From: Endozoicomonas sp. SCSIO W0465 | GTDB lineage: Bacteria > Pseudomonadota > Gammaproteobacteria > Pseudomonadales > Endozoicomonadaceae | Assembly: GCF_023716865.1 (NCBI RefSeq) | Contig: NZ_CP092417.1 | Location: forward strand, 4,442,001-4,506,000 | Reading direction: 5' to 3' | DNA length: 64,000 nt | Shown: in pieces, positions 28,690 through 37,404 of the stretch | How positions within the stretch are numbered: position 1 is the first letter of the stretch | Layout: every line of letters starts with the position of its first letter | Notes under the pieces: model-generated | Databases searched by the model: none | What the model was told of the DNA's origin: nothing | What the model saw: the letters and a program-made list of their open reading frames with translations, nothing else | Made by a program: the position numbers and the translations under genes

Positions 28690-29057
28690 ATCCAAACCCC
28701 TGCAAGGATAATCAGCACTATTGACAGAACCAGAGTAATAATGGCCCCCAGCCTTCCTGACTCCTTGCCATCACCCACATCCATATCCATCAAAAGATGT
28801 TTCACTCCAGCAACAAAATGGTAAATCAAGGCAGACAGCACGCCCCAAATTATTAGCTTTGCCAATGGAGCTGACAGCAATGCCTTGAGAGAGCCAAATG
28901 ACTCTTCGGAAGCAAGCGACAGTTCTAATCCGTGTAGCAGAAAACCCAAACCTATAAACAGGATAACACCCGAAACGCGATGCAATATCGAGGTGTATGC
29001 GGGCAGAGGTAGTTTGATTGTTGTAATATCAAGATTGACAGGTCTTTTAGTGTTCAC
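28683..29057 (-). CDS. sdhC: Succinate dehydrogenase cytochrome b556 subunit
   Basis: SdhC has three helices, a conserved RPVNLDITTIKLPLPAYTSI start, SILHRVSG (quinone-site Ser/Arg) and YHFVAGVKHLLMD with the heme-ligand His. The GTG at 29057, with AAAGAG upstream, gives MNTKRPVNLD as in relatives; an ATG ten codons further upstream is less likely. It is the first gene of the sdh-suc run. An IS4-family element now lies 197 bp upstream of this GTG. Confidence 0.92.
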   Translation of the reverse strand: MNTKRPVNLDITTIKLPLPAYTSILHRVSGVILFIGLGFLLHGLELSLASEESFGSLKALLSAPLAKLIIWGVLSALIYHFVAGVKHLLMDMDVGDGKESGRLGAIITLVLSIVLIILAGVWIW

Positions 29058-29253
29058 TCTTTTGCCCCAACGCTCGGTGGCGTACACAGCAGAATCAGCA
29101 AGAACTTCCGGGTTCTCTGGACCCTATCGACAAGCAGGCGGGAAGCGCTGAATGCAGAATAAACGATTCCCCCTCAATGAAAGCCGGGGTTCAGTAAACC
29201 AGCCCTTATGCCTTCGGAATCGGAGTATATACACTCTAACAGGTAATTACAAT

Positions 29254-30685
29254 CTTAGGGTAGACATTAAGCTCAAAAAAGGTTCGTTTCCGGCGGCAGA
29301 ACCCACCTTGAACAGCCACAATAAAGCTTCGAAACCATTATCAATGGCTGAACAAGATGAGTACTGCAAATAGTAGATTAGTTGAAAAAAACTGTTGACC
29401 TGTTTCGACCGGTCAGAACTCCTAAGTATGGCGGAACAGCTTGGTTTTACTATACGACAGCGAGATATCCGTCCTTTGGATTTTATCCTCTCACTGATCG
29501 ATGCCCTCGCTGGTGATGGAAACTGCGATACCCAGGCGGATCTACACCGTAAATTTAACGAGTTGACGGGGCTGAATGTCTCTTATCGTTCTTGGGCAAA
29601 TCAAGCTAAAAAGGACGCGCTGCCTACTCTTATCCTGTGGCTATGGGTGCAGTGTCTGGAAATATTTTCCCGCAAAGTCATGGCGTTTGATGAAGACAGT
29701 CCATTTTCAGAGTTTGAGCACATTCTGATTCAGGACGGTTCGTCACAAGCTGTCTATGATGCCCTGAAAGAAGCATTTCCCGGCAGGTTCTCAACGGTCA
29801 GTCCTGCTGCCGTCGAGCTTCATACGACAATGGATCTTCTCACCAACAACCTGGTGCGGGTGCAGCTGACTGAAGATACCCGTTCAGAAAGAGACTGTCT
29901 GCCACCACTGCCAACATCCATGGCCTATATCCTGATGCTAATGGATGCCGGTTATTTTGAGCTGGAACTCTTTGCCGCTATTGATGACAGGGAGGGTTCT
30001 TTTATCTGCAAGGCACCTCAGAGTATCAACCCGACGATACTCAGCGCGGTACGGGAGGATGGCAAGAATCTCAATCGCTACAAAGGACAAAAACTGAAGG
30101 ATGTACTGTCTGGCTTCCCCAAAGACCAGTGCCTCGACCTGGATGTAGAATGGCCGGGATTCAAAGCCTGGCCATTCCGCTTGGTTGTCCGCTGGAATGA
30201 CAAAAAACAGAAGTGGGTTTTCGTTGTGACCAACCTGAACCGGGTGGAGTTCACCTTGAGTGATGTGCTCCAGGCCTATCGTCTACGGTGGCAGATAGAG
30301 CTGATTTTCAAAGAGATCAAATCCTATTCAGGGTGGCATCGTTTTAACACCAAATCAGCGACACTGGTGTTTAGCCTGATTCTGATGTCCTTTGTGGTTG
30401 TGACGTTGAAAAGGTACCTTGCCCATGCTGCACAGGCGAACCTCTGTGAAAGTGGGAGCATTGAGGAAATCTCGACGCACAAGGTGATGAAAAGTGGGAC
30501 TCACCTGTTTGGTAATGTGATTTCATCGTTGATGAATGCAGGAAAGTCATTGGTCTCATGCATTAAAAAGCTACTGGACTTCTGGGGAAATAATGCGAAA
30601 CGAGAACACCCTGCACGGGATGGTTGTTCAGGGCGTACAAGATTAGGCCTTTGTGCGGTGGGTGGGGCTTAATGTCTACCTTAAG
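29254..30685 (+). mobile_element. 1432-bp IS4-family element, copy 2, in the sdhC-gltA divergent region
   Basis: The same terminal repeats as copy 1 (CTTAGGGTAGACATTAAGCT at the left) are flanked by TAATTACAAT at 29244-29253 and 30686-30695. The pre-insertion spacer between the two divergent TCA operons would have been roughly 450 bp. Confidence 0.96.
29395..30672 (+). CDS. IS4-family transposase
   Basis: This intact 425-aa transposase differs from copy 1 at 12602-13879 by, as far as I see, one residue near the C-terminus. It has the YREK stretch YRLRWQIELIFKEIK. It points toward gltA. Confidence 0.94.
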   Translation: MTCFDRSELLSMAEQLGFTIRQRDIRPLDFILSLIDALAGDGNCDTQADLHRKFNELTGLNVSYRSWANQAKKDALPTLILWLWVQCLEIFSRKVMAFDEDSPFSEFEHILIQDGSSQAVYDALKEAFPGRFSTVSPAAVELHTTMDLLTNNLVRVQLTEDTRSERDCLPPLPTSMAYILMLMDAGYFELELFAAIDDREGSFICKAPQSINPTILSAVREDGKNLNRYKGQKLKDVLSGFPKDQCLDLDVEWPGFKAWPFRLVVRWNDKKQKWVFVVTNLNRVEFTLSDVLQAYRLRWQIELIFKEIKSYSGWHRFNTKSATLVFSLILMSFVVVTLKRYLAHAAQANLCESGSIEEISTHKVMKSGTHLFGNVISSLMNAGKSLVSCIKKLLDFWGNNAKREHPARDGCSGRTRLGLCAVGGA

Positions 30686-30778
30686 TAATTACAATTGCTC
30701 ACCTTGATAAGCATTTACCACTAATACACCAAACCGAAACAGTATGCTTGCTACGGATTACATCCATATTCAGTTCGT

Positions 30779-30806
30779 TTGACAAAAAAATATATCGCTC
30801 TATAGT
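30779..30806 (+). promoter_or_regulatory. Predicted sigma-70 promoter of gltA
   Basis: TTGACA (30779-30784) and TATAGT (30801-30806) are separated by 16 nt. This leaves a 5' leader of about 140 nt before the gltA ATG at 30957, which is preceded by ACAGGAGG. The promoter lies wholly to the right of the IS4-family insertion and so should still work. Confidence 0.65.
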
Positions 30807-30956
30807 GGTCGAACCGTAGAAGGAAGCTAAATAACACCTAATTCGAATATTTAATTCAGATCCCAGCTTTATTTGAGATAAAGTGGCTTCATTTTTCAAA
30901 AAGCATCCATCTAAAGTAACTATAACGAGACCAAACGGCATGACAGGAGGCCATAA

Positions 30957-32261
30957 ATGGCTGACAAGAAAGCTCTACTCTCCATTCCCGGCATGGACGA
31001 CGGCACCGACCATGCTCTGGAGTTACCGATTTATTCAGGCTCTCTGGGGCCTGATGTTGTTGATGTCAGGGGGCTGACTTCCAGCGGTCTGTTCACCTAC
31101 GATCCGGGGTTTGTTTCCACTGCATCCTGTGAGTCCAAAATCACTTACATCGATGGTGACAACGGTATTCTTCTTCATCGTGGCTATCCAATAGAACAAC
31201 TGGCTGAGCAGTCTGATTACCTGGAAACCTGTTACCTGTTGCTTTATGGAGACCTCCCCAACCGCCAGGAAAAGGAAAAGTTTGAAAACACCATCATGCG
31301 TCACACCATGATCCATGAACAAATGAGTGACCTGTTCTCCGGATTCCGCCGTGATGCCCATCCAATGGCGGTCATGTGTGGTGTTGTCGGGGCTCTCTCT
31401 GCGTTCTATCACGACTCACTGGACATCACCAATGAAGTACATCGTGAAATCTGTGCCTACCGCCTGATTTCCAAAATGCCTACGCTTGCTGCGATGGCTT
31501 ACAAATACTCCATTGGCCAGCCATTTATCTATCCACGAAATGACCTGAGCTACGGCGGCAACTTCCTTCATATGATGTTTGCTACCCCCTGTGAAGACTA
31601 TGAGGTCAAGCCTGTTCTGGCAAAAGCCATGGATCGCATCTTCCTGTTGCACGCTGACCACGAACAAAATGCGTCCACATCAACCGTTCGTCTTGCAGGC
31701 TCTTCCGGCGCCAACCCATTTGCCTGTATTGCGGCTGGTATCGCCGCACTCTGGGGTCCTGCCCATGGCGGTGCTAATGAAGCGGTGTTGGTTATGCTGA
31801 ACGAGATTGGTGATGAAGCCAATATCGATGAGTATATTGCCAAAGCAAAAGACAAGGATGACCCATTCCGCCTGATGGGCTTTGGACACCGTGTTTACAA
31901 GAACTTTGACCCTCGCGCCAAAGTAATGAAGCAGACCTGTGACGAAGTCCTGACGGAACTGGGCCTTGAAGATGACCCTCTGTTCAAGATTGCCAAGCGT
32001 CTGGAGAGGATCGCTCTGGAAGATGAGTACTTCATCAAGAAGAAGCTTTACCCCAATGTGGACTTCTACTCAGGCATTATTCTCAAAGCACTGGGCATTC
32101 CGACAGAGATGTTTACCGTAATCTTTGCTACCGGTCGCACTCCGGGTTGGATTGCTCACTGGCATGAGATGATCAGCGGTGATTACCGTATCGGGCGTCC
32201 TCGTCAGCTATACACCGGTGAGGCGAAACGTGACTACGTACACTTAGCTGATCGCAGTTAA
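30957..32261 (+). CDS. gltA: Citrate synthase (type II)
   Basis: GltA condenses acetyl-CoA and oxaloacetate. The 434-aa protein has the type II N-terminal domain and the catalytic blocks HADHEQNASTSTVRLAGSSG and GFGHRVYKNFDPRAKVMK. The ribosome-binding site AGGAGG is 7 nt before ATG. It is divergent from sdhC, the normal arrangement in gammaproteobacteria. Confidence 0.97.
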   Translation: MADKKALLSIPGMDDGTDHALELPIYSGSLGPDVVDVRGLTSSGLFTYDPGFVSTASCESKITYIDGDNGILLHRGYPIEQLAEQSDYLETCYLLLYGDLPNRQEKEKFENTIMRHTMIHEQMSDLFSGFRRDAHPMAVMCGVVGALSAFYHDSLDITNEVHREICAYRLISKMPTLAAMAYKYSIGQPFIYPRNDLSYGGNFLHMMFATPCEDYEVKPVLAKAMDRIFLLHADHEQNASTSTVRLAGSSGANPFACIAAGIAALWGPAHGGANEAVLVMLNEIGDEANIDEYIAKAKDKDDPFRLMGFGHRVYKNFDPRAKVMKQTCDEVLTELGLEDDPLFKIAKRLERIALEDEYFIKKKLYPNVDFYSGIILKALGIPTEMFTVIFATGRTPGWIAHWHEMISGDYRIGRPRQLYTGEAKRDYVHLADRS

Positions 32262-32281
32262 CCTTCTCCTCTTTTTCTTTC

Positions 32282-32309
32282 CCGGTGTCACTTACAAAAG
32301 TGATACCGG
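32282..32309 (+). terminator. Terminator downstream of gltA
   Basis: CCGGTGTCACT and AGTGATACCGG form a stem of 11 positions with one mismatch and a 6-nt loop, followed by ATTTATT. It is 20 bp past the gltA stop. Confidence 0.7.
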
Positions 32310-32475
32310 ATTTATTCCCATTCTTCCTTTCCATGCTTCGTCTAAACTCAGATAAATAATAATTAGCCAGAGCCATCTGCTTTAGCGGTACCAAGTCAGC
32401 GCTTGAAGCCCTGAACATAACCCTCCCTATTGGGTCACAGCCAATGCTACTGTTTTTAAACGTGAGACCGTTTTA

Positions 32476-33105
32476 ATGAAAGCAACCATGCCCCCTGAGC
32501 TGACACTGATTACTGCAGAAGAGTTTGGCATTGACATCGAATTGGCGTATGCAACCAGTAATAATTTTACCGGTCAACCGGTTTATAAAAGCCAGGATTG
32601 CTATCTTCACCCAGCGGCCGCACAGGGAATCAAACAAGCTTCAGAGTTATTGCGCCCCCTGAATTTGAAATTGAAAATATGGGATGCTTTCAGACCAAAA
32701 ACGGCTCAAGCTGAATTATTCAGGTTTTTCCCTGACCCTGATTACGTTTCCAACCCGGACACTGGCTTGTGCAGCCACTGCCGCGGAATAGCAATTGACC
32801 TCACCATCGTTGACCATTTCGGCCATGAGCTTGAGATGGGAACACCATTTGATGACTTCCGTCCCCTGGCACACCATGGCAATGAACAGATTTCTACAGA
32901 GGCGCAGCGTAACCGTTTACTTCTGGCAGGGGTCATGAATATTGCCGGCTTCGACCCTTTAGATACTGAATGGTGGCACTATCAACTGCCTGGAGCCATG
33001 AACTACCCCATTATTAAACCGGAGCTAATACCACTGACACTAAGTAGCTCATCACAAAGTAGCTCATCACAAAGAGTTCGTCGCACTTTTTCACCCCTCG
33101 GATGA
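32476..33105 (+). CDS. ddpX: D-Ala-D-Ala dipeptidase, VanX/DdpX family (catalytic residues present)
   Basis: Enzymes of this family hydrolyse D-Ala-D-Ala. The 209-aa protein has Arg73 in WDAFRP, zinc ligands His101 and Asp108 in SHCRGIAIDLT, and the catalytic Glu165 with His168 in TEWWHYQL, all with VanX-like spacing. No signal peptide is visible, so it is probably cytoplasmic and could recycle dipeptide from peptidoglycan turnover. A near-tandem SSSSQSSSSQ tail is added by a 15-bp repeat. A paralogue lies at 34522. No vanH or vanA gene is nearby. Confidence 0.88.
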   Translation: MKATMPPELTLITAEEFGIDIELAYATSNNFTGQPVYKSQDCYLHPAAAQGIKQASELLRPLNLKLKIWDAFRPKTAQAELFRFFPDPDYVSNPDTGLCSHCRGIAIDLTIVDHFGHELEMGTPFDDFRPLAHHGNEQISTEAQRNRLLLAGVMNIAGFDPLDTEWWHYQLPGAMNYPIIKPELIPLTLSSSSQSSSSQRVRRTFSPLG

Positions 33106-33220
33106 TTTACCTGAAGGGCTAACATCAATTAACGAATCACCTCTTCGTATCCGTTCTATAACCCCATCAGGCAGAAAAAAGTTTCAGCTTGCCAACCTTT
33201 CAGATCCACCCTCTCATAAT

Positions 33221-34150
33221 TTAATCATCTGTCGTTTTCAAAGAGACTATGACCAGTTTCTTTCTGAAACTGCCATTATCCGAAAACGATTCGCGGGTAA
33301 CAATTCCAGGAACAAGCCCGGCTGCAGCCCTATCGAATAAGGCGTCCAGGTCACAGGATATGTGCAAATCCGGATACTTTTCGCGATGGAGCTTAAGGTA
33401 ATGTTGGTAACGAAAATCAAAATCGTGCCAGTAGCAAGAATCCCCACCTTTGAGACATGGATCGCAGATGCCAAGCCAGGAGTCCTTGACAGTACGATCT
33501 GGCACATGACGATCAAGAGTCAAATGTTTGTAGAAACGCTCAGGCTTTCTCTGTTCCACCACCTGGCAGGAGCTGTTGTAGATCTCGGACAGGCTGATGT
33601 CTTCTGCACCACCGGATCGGGCAAAACAGGTCACGAAGAGCGTTTTGTATTCCACTTTACTAACATCGCCCTTAGCTTTAAGCGTTGTCAGAGTGCCTGA
33701 ACTCCAACCGACAACCACAATAGCGTGCTCAAGCCACTGACTCTGGCAGTCGGACGAGGCCGGGCGACTGCTGGTGTCCCGGTCCATCTGGACAAAAACA
33801 ATGACGTGACACCCCGCTCGAAAGGCATGGTCGAGCAGCAACACCATCTCAACCGGGTCTTTATATGCACGTAAACTGGTGGCCATTCCCATCCTGCTGG
33901 CCACTTTCTGGAACAGCTCGGGCGAAGTAATCTCACCGACGGCCGAACCACAGAACTTGGCAATTTTACGCGCGCTTAATGCATTCCTATCACCCTTTTT
34001 GTAGGGCAAAAGCTGACCGCAGGCACATAAAACATGATGCACAACGGCCAGGGCGTAAACCTTGCACTGCGGCCCCAATTGCAAACCAAAGTTCTTCTTG
34101 CAACGAGTCAGTGGTATGCACCTGGGAACCGACTGGTGAAGACTTTCCAT
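33221..34150 (-). CDS. Papain-like cysteine protease-like protein
   Basis: The 309-aa protein has an N-terminal GPQCKVYALA motif (Gln28-x-Cys at 29, oxyanion-hole Gln plus nucleophile pattern) and LEHAIVVVGWSSG with His142, the pattern seen in C39-like and other papain-fold peptidases. A CDP motif at Asp230 could supply the third residue, but it is farther from the His than usual. It is Cys-rich overall and has no signal peptide. It lies between two DdpX paralogues and points the opposite way. No exact family match is claimed; an effector protease is one possibility. Confidence 0.55.
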   Translation of the reverse strand: MESLHQSVPRCIPLTRCKKNFGLQLGPQCKVYALAVVHHVLCACGQLLPYKKGDRNALSARKIAKFCGSAVGEITSPELFQKVASRMGMATSLRAYKDPVEMVLLLDHAFRAGCHVIVFVQMDRDTSSRPASSDCQSQWLEHAIVVVGWSSGTLTTLKAKGDVSKVEYKTLFVTCFARSGGAEDISLSEIYNSSCQVVEQRKPERFYKHLTLDRHVPDRTVKDSWLGICDPCLKGGDSCYWHDFDFRYQHYLKLHREKYPDLHISCDLDALFDRAAAGLVPGIVTRESFSDNGSFRKKLVIVSLKTTDD

Positions 34151-34521
34151 AAACGTGCTGACTGAATAAAGCGTTTGGTATGTAAGACCGATTTGTTCAC
34201 TGATAGTTCATATGTTTGGTTTACCCGGCAGTGACAAAAATGCTTGCCTATAGGAAAGCGGCAGCTAAGAACACGCTATGGCCATTCCTGAGAAGGAGGT
34301 TGTCGCCAAATGCCTCAGAAGATTCCCAAAATTATTTCGCCGTTATGAACCGGTCTCCGTTCATCTAAGTGGAGTCGAAGGATGGCTGGCACAATATGAG
34401 GTGCCGGATTTCTCGCCCTTCGGCAGGCTCAGGATGAACGGAACCCCATACCCCGCTAAAAATACAGGAAACCTGTGAAATAGTGACTATGCTTGCTTTT
34501 TGCCTTGGTATGGAGACTCCA
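34151..34521. other. Intergenic region with palindromic repeat
   Basis: This region separates the papain-like gene from the second ddpX-like gene. A plus-strand ORF (34278-34478) covers the palindromic repeat and shows no recognisable protein, so I leave it out. Confidence 0.5.
34357..34441. repeat. REP-like palindromic repeat
   Basis: CCGTTCATC and GATGAACGG bracket an 85-bp segment whose arms also pair at GAAGG/CCTTC. The right arm (CTTCGGCAGGCTCAGGATGA) resembles a dispersed palindromic sequence seen in many marine proteobacterial genomes. Confidence 0.55.
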
Positions 34522-35094
34522 ATGATGATAAATAACATCGGCAATCTGGTTCTGCTTAGCGAAAAACGCCATACGGTAACACTTGATATCGTCTACGCCA
34601 GTAGCAACAATTTCACCGGTAAACCTGTTTACAAAAGCAACCTTTGCTACTTACATACTGACGCTCTGACATGCCTGTTGAAAGCGGTTGAACTGCTAAA
34701 ACCACTCAATCTAAGACTCAAAATCCGGGATGCCTTTCGCCCATTATTGGCACAAAAAACCCTGTTTAAACATATGCCTGACTCCGATTATGTTGGTAAC
34801 CCGGAATCCGACCTATGCCCTCACTGCAGAGGCGTTGCTATAGATCTCACCATCACTGACCATTTCGGCCGGGAACTGGAAATGGGTAGTATGTTTGATG
34901 ACTTTCGCCCGCTGGCTCATCATGGCAACGATCTGGTTTCAGAAGAAGCACAGCGCAACCGACTTCTGCTGGCAGGCGTGATGAACATTGCTGGCTTTAA
35001 GCCTCTAAGAACCAAGTGGTGGCACTACCAGCTACCCAACCCGGATAGCTATCCCTTAATCCCTGAAGAGGAGACACCTGAGGGAATAATCTAG
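34522..35094 (+). CDS. VanX/DdpX-like protein with catalytic Glu replaced by Lys
   Basis: With the ATG at 34522 (GGAG 6 nt upstream) the 190-aa protein aligns residue for residue with the first paralogue: Arg73 in RDAFRP, zinc ligands His101 and Asp108 in PHCRGVAIDLT and His168. At position 165 it has Lys (TKWWHYQL) where VanX needs the general-base Glu. The protein should bind zinc but is probably not a normal dipeptidase. The rest of the fold is well conserved, which argues against a simple dead gene. Confidence 0.82.
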   Translation: MMINNIGNLVLLSEKRHTVTLDIVYASSNNFTGKPVYKSNLCYLHTDALTCLLKAVELLKPLNLRLKIRDAFRPLLAQKTLFKHMPDSDYVGNPESDLCPHCRGVAIDLTITDHFGRELEMGSMFDDFRPLAHHGNDLVSEEAQRNRLLLAGVMNIAGFKPLRTKWWHYQLPNPDSYPLIPEEETPEGII

Positions 35095-35161
35095 CCCCCT
35101 GTAGCCCATTAACATCAGCGGACGCTGAATACTAAACTGCAATTTAAGTTGATTCATACTA

Positions 35162-36193
35162 GGCTCTTTTCGAATTCCGAACTGCTGAACTATCCTTGGT
35201 GGATATAATTAGCCATCGCCAGCATTGACCATGAATATAGGCCGAATCTCAGATCTCATCAGTAATGACACCTGCTTTGAGATGATCCGTGAGAACCGCT
35301 GGCCAGATGGCACTGTTCTCTGTCCGCACTGTGATTCTGAGAATGTCAAAAAGAATGGACACGACAATGTGCAGGTAGAGTGCCAGCACTATTACTGTAA
35401 GTCCTGTAAGCGCTACTTCGATGACCTGACAAATACGGTTTTCGCAGGACACCACCGACCACTCAAAGTCTGGATTGCCTGTCTCTATTTAATGGGGCTG
35501 AACGTCTCCAACAGCCAGATAGCTCAGGAACTTGATCTGTGTGTCAGTGATGCACACCATATGACCACAGTCTTACGAAATGGTGTTGTTGACCGAAAGC
35601 CTGAAGTGATTCTTGATGGCGAAGTTGAATTCGACGAGGTCTACATTGTAGCTGGTCACAAGGGACACCCTGAAGCATTAAAAAAATCTGGATCGTCCAC
35701 CGAGAAAAAGAAGGCTTAAAGGCGCTCCGGGCCGTGGGACTCTTGAAAAAGACAAACCGCCGGTATTGGGAATGATTCAAAGGGGAGGTCAGGTCATTAT
35801 CAACATGCTGTCGAACGTTAAGAAGGCGACAATCGAACCATTTATCAAGAAACACGTAGCCCCACAGAGCCAGATTTATACCGATGAATACAACATCTAT
35901 GATGACCTTGAAAGCTGGGGCTTCAGACATAAAACGGTCTGTCACGGCAAAGGTGAGTATGCTCGTGATGATGACAAAGACGGTATTTACGAGGTGCATG
36001 TTAATACTATGGAGGGGTTTTGGTCACTTCTACGCTCGTGGCTAAGGCCTCACAGGGGAATATCCCAAGAGGCTTTACCCCTTTACCTTGGCTTTTTTGA
36101 GTTTTTGCATAATATTGGCCGAAGAGGCAAAAGTCTTCTTCAGCCCTTAGTCAACTTGCTGGTTACATAGCAGTCTGGAATTGGAAAAGAGCC
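35162..36193 (+). mobile_element. 1.03-kb IS1595-family element, copy 1
   Basis: The 1032-bp element starts GGCTCTTTTCGAATTCCGAA and ends with the inverted ...GGAATTGGAAAAGAGCC. Instead of the usual 8-bp duplication, the 19-bp sequence TTTAAGTTGATTCATACTA occurs on both sides (35143-35161 and 36194-36212). Copy 2 is at 52747-53776. Confidence 0.9.
35231..36170 (+). pseudogene. IS1595-family transposase, frame broken at an A7 run
   Basis: The first frame (35231-35719) carries the zinc ribbon CPHCDSENVKKNG...YYCKSCKRYF and FDEVYIVAGHKGHPEA; the second (35766-36170, open from about 35690) carries the remaining DDE part (YTDEYNIYDDL, MEGFWSLLRSW). They join if the run AAAAAAA at 35680-35686 is read as six A or as a -1 slip on A-AAA-AAA. 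Copy 2 has A6 here but another 1-nt loss nearby. It is either a single-base decay or programmed frameshifting. Confidence 0.85.
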
Positions 36194-36439
36194 TTTAAGT
36201 TGATTCATACTATTTCGGCATGACATTGAACAAGTCGCACAATGGCGACGGAACATCCTTACGCTTGATGCTCTGTTGACTTGCAATTTAAGGACGCAGC
36301 TTGTCATTCCTCGGGCATCGAGAACCAGGTTACCAGCTTTGGAGGTCCAAATTTCAAAAGAACAGCAATAACACCTCTTTCTCTGAAGATTGCAAAGAGT
36401 GCATTCTCACGCGCCTGAAAGTTTTATGATGGGCAAAAT
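36194..36439. other. Unassigned region right of the IS1595-family element
   Basis: It begins with the second copy of the 19-bp repeat. A plus-strand frame reads FRHDIEQVAQWRRNILTLDA without a start codon, and a minus-strand frame reads NFQARENALFAIFRERGVIA... to a stop near 36318. Either could be a gene or transposase relic; I cannot assign it. Confidence 0.35.
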
Positions 36440-37333
36440 ATGTGCCAGTGGCTACCGCTAAATGAACTCAACATTTTGCGCTGTTCTGTCGTACTTGAAC
36501 TTTTTTTTGGTATGACAGGTATTCTCGTCGCTTTCTACAGCCGTTCAAATGCTGTACTTCTGGACGGCTGTTATTCTTTGCTTTGTACATTGACCATGAT
36601 GGCAAATGTGCGGATATCCCAGATGGTCAAGCTGCCTCCATCGGCTGAAAGCCCTTATGGCTATCCAACCCTTGAACCATTAATGCTGTTTTTTGAAAGC
36701 ATCATTTTGCTGGGACTGTGCCTTGCCTTGCTGTATTTTTCTACTGGTAAACTCCTCATGGGAGGTTATATACCAGAGTTTGACCTTGCCCTGGCTTATG
36801 AGATTTTTTCAACAATCATCGGAGGGGCTACAGCGACACTTTTTTTTCTGCTTCATCGCTCAAAACCATCACCGCTGATCTATTTTGAATTTCAGGAATG
36901 GCTGGTCGATGCGGCTGTCGGCGCTGCTGCTGCTACTGCGTTTGCATTAGCATACCATCTGGGGAATTGTCACCCGATCACCCCTTATATCGACTCCCTA
37001 CTGACCATATTGCTGCTGTTTTTTTTAATCCGGCTACCGCTGAAGACACTGCGAAAAAATTTTAAACAATTGCTGTTAAAAGACGTTGCTACACAAGAGC
37101 TTTTAGAGTCGACAAGAAATGCAATTTCTGAACTGTGGGACACTCGGCATATCGATATTAGCATGATCTGGCTTGGCAGATGGCTATGGATAAATATAGA
37201 AATAACCATCCATAACAATACCCTACCAAATAAGGACGAACTGCAGAAAATCAGAACTAAAGCCGAAAACACCATTAGCTCAATATGTCGATATTATCGC
37301 CTTCAGCTTAGTCTTAGTTTTCTGGAAAAATGA
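36440..37333 (+). CDS. Cation diffusion facilitator-like transporter
   Basis: The 297-aa protein has about six membrane helices, an early LLDGCYSLLCT segment (the position of the first metal-binding D-x-x-x-D pattern, here only partly conserved) and HPITPYIDSLLTILLL in a later helix, typical of the CDF family, followed by a short cytoplasmic domain of about 90 residues. It probably exports a divalent metal. The reduced Asp pattern in the first motif makes substrate and activity uncertain. Genes on either side are unrelated. Confidence 0.75.
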   Translation: MCQWLPLNELNILRCSVVLELFFGMTGILVAFYSRSNAVLLDGCYSLLCTLTMMANVRISQMVKLPPSAESPYGYPTLEPLMLFFESIILLGLCLALLYFSTGKLLMGGYIPEFDLALAYEIFSTIIGGATATLFFLLHRSKPSPLIYFEFQEWLVDAAVGAAAATAFALAYHLGNCHPITPYIDSLLTILLLFFLIRLPLKTLRKNFKQLLLKDVATQELLESTRNAISELWDTRHIDISMIWLGRWLWINIEITIHNNTLPNKDELQKIRTKAENTISSICRYYRLQLSLSFLEK

Positions 37334-37404
37334 CGTCACTCATACAGTCAATAATAATCCCTGATTATAGCCCTCAGGAAACTCTGATAATCAAGCGCTT
37401 TATT

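Noticed and set aside
34278..34478. 66-aa plus-strand ORF
   Set aside because: Most of it is the palindromic repeat; no recognisable protein and no good ribosome-binding site.
32476..35094. Vancomycin-resistance cluster
   Set aside because: Only VanX-like genes are present, without vanH, vanA or a VanR/VanS pair; DdpX-type dipeptidases occur widely in Gram-negative bacteria.
36194..36439. Possible transposase or gene relic on either strand
   Set aside because: Both strands have short open frames without start codons, and I cannot match either to a family.
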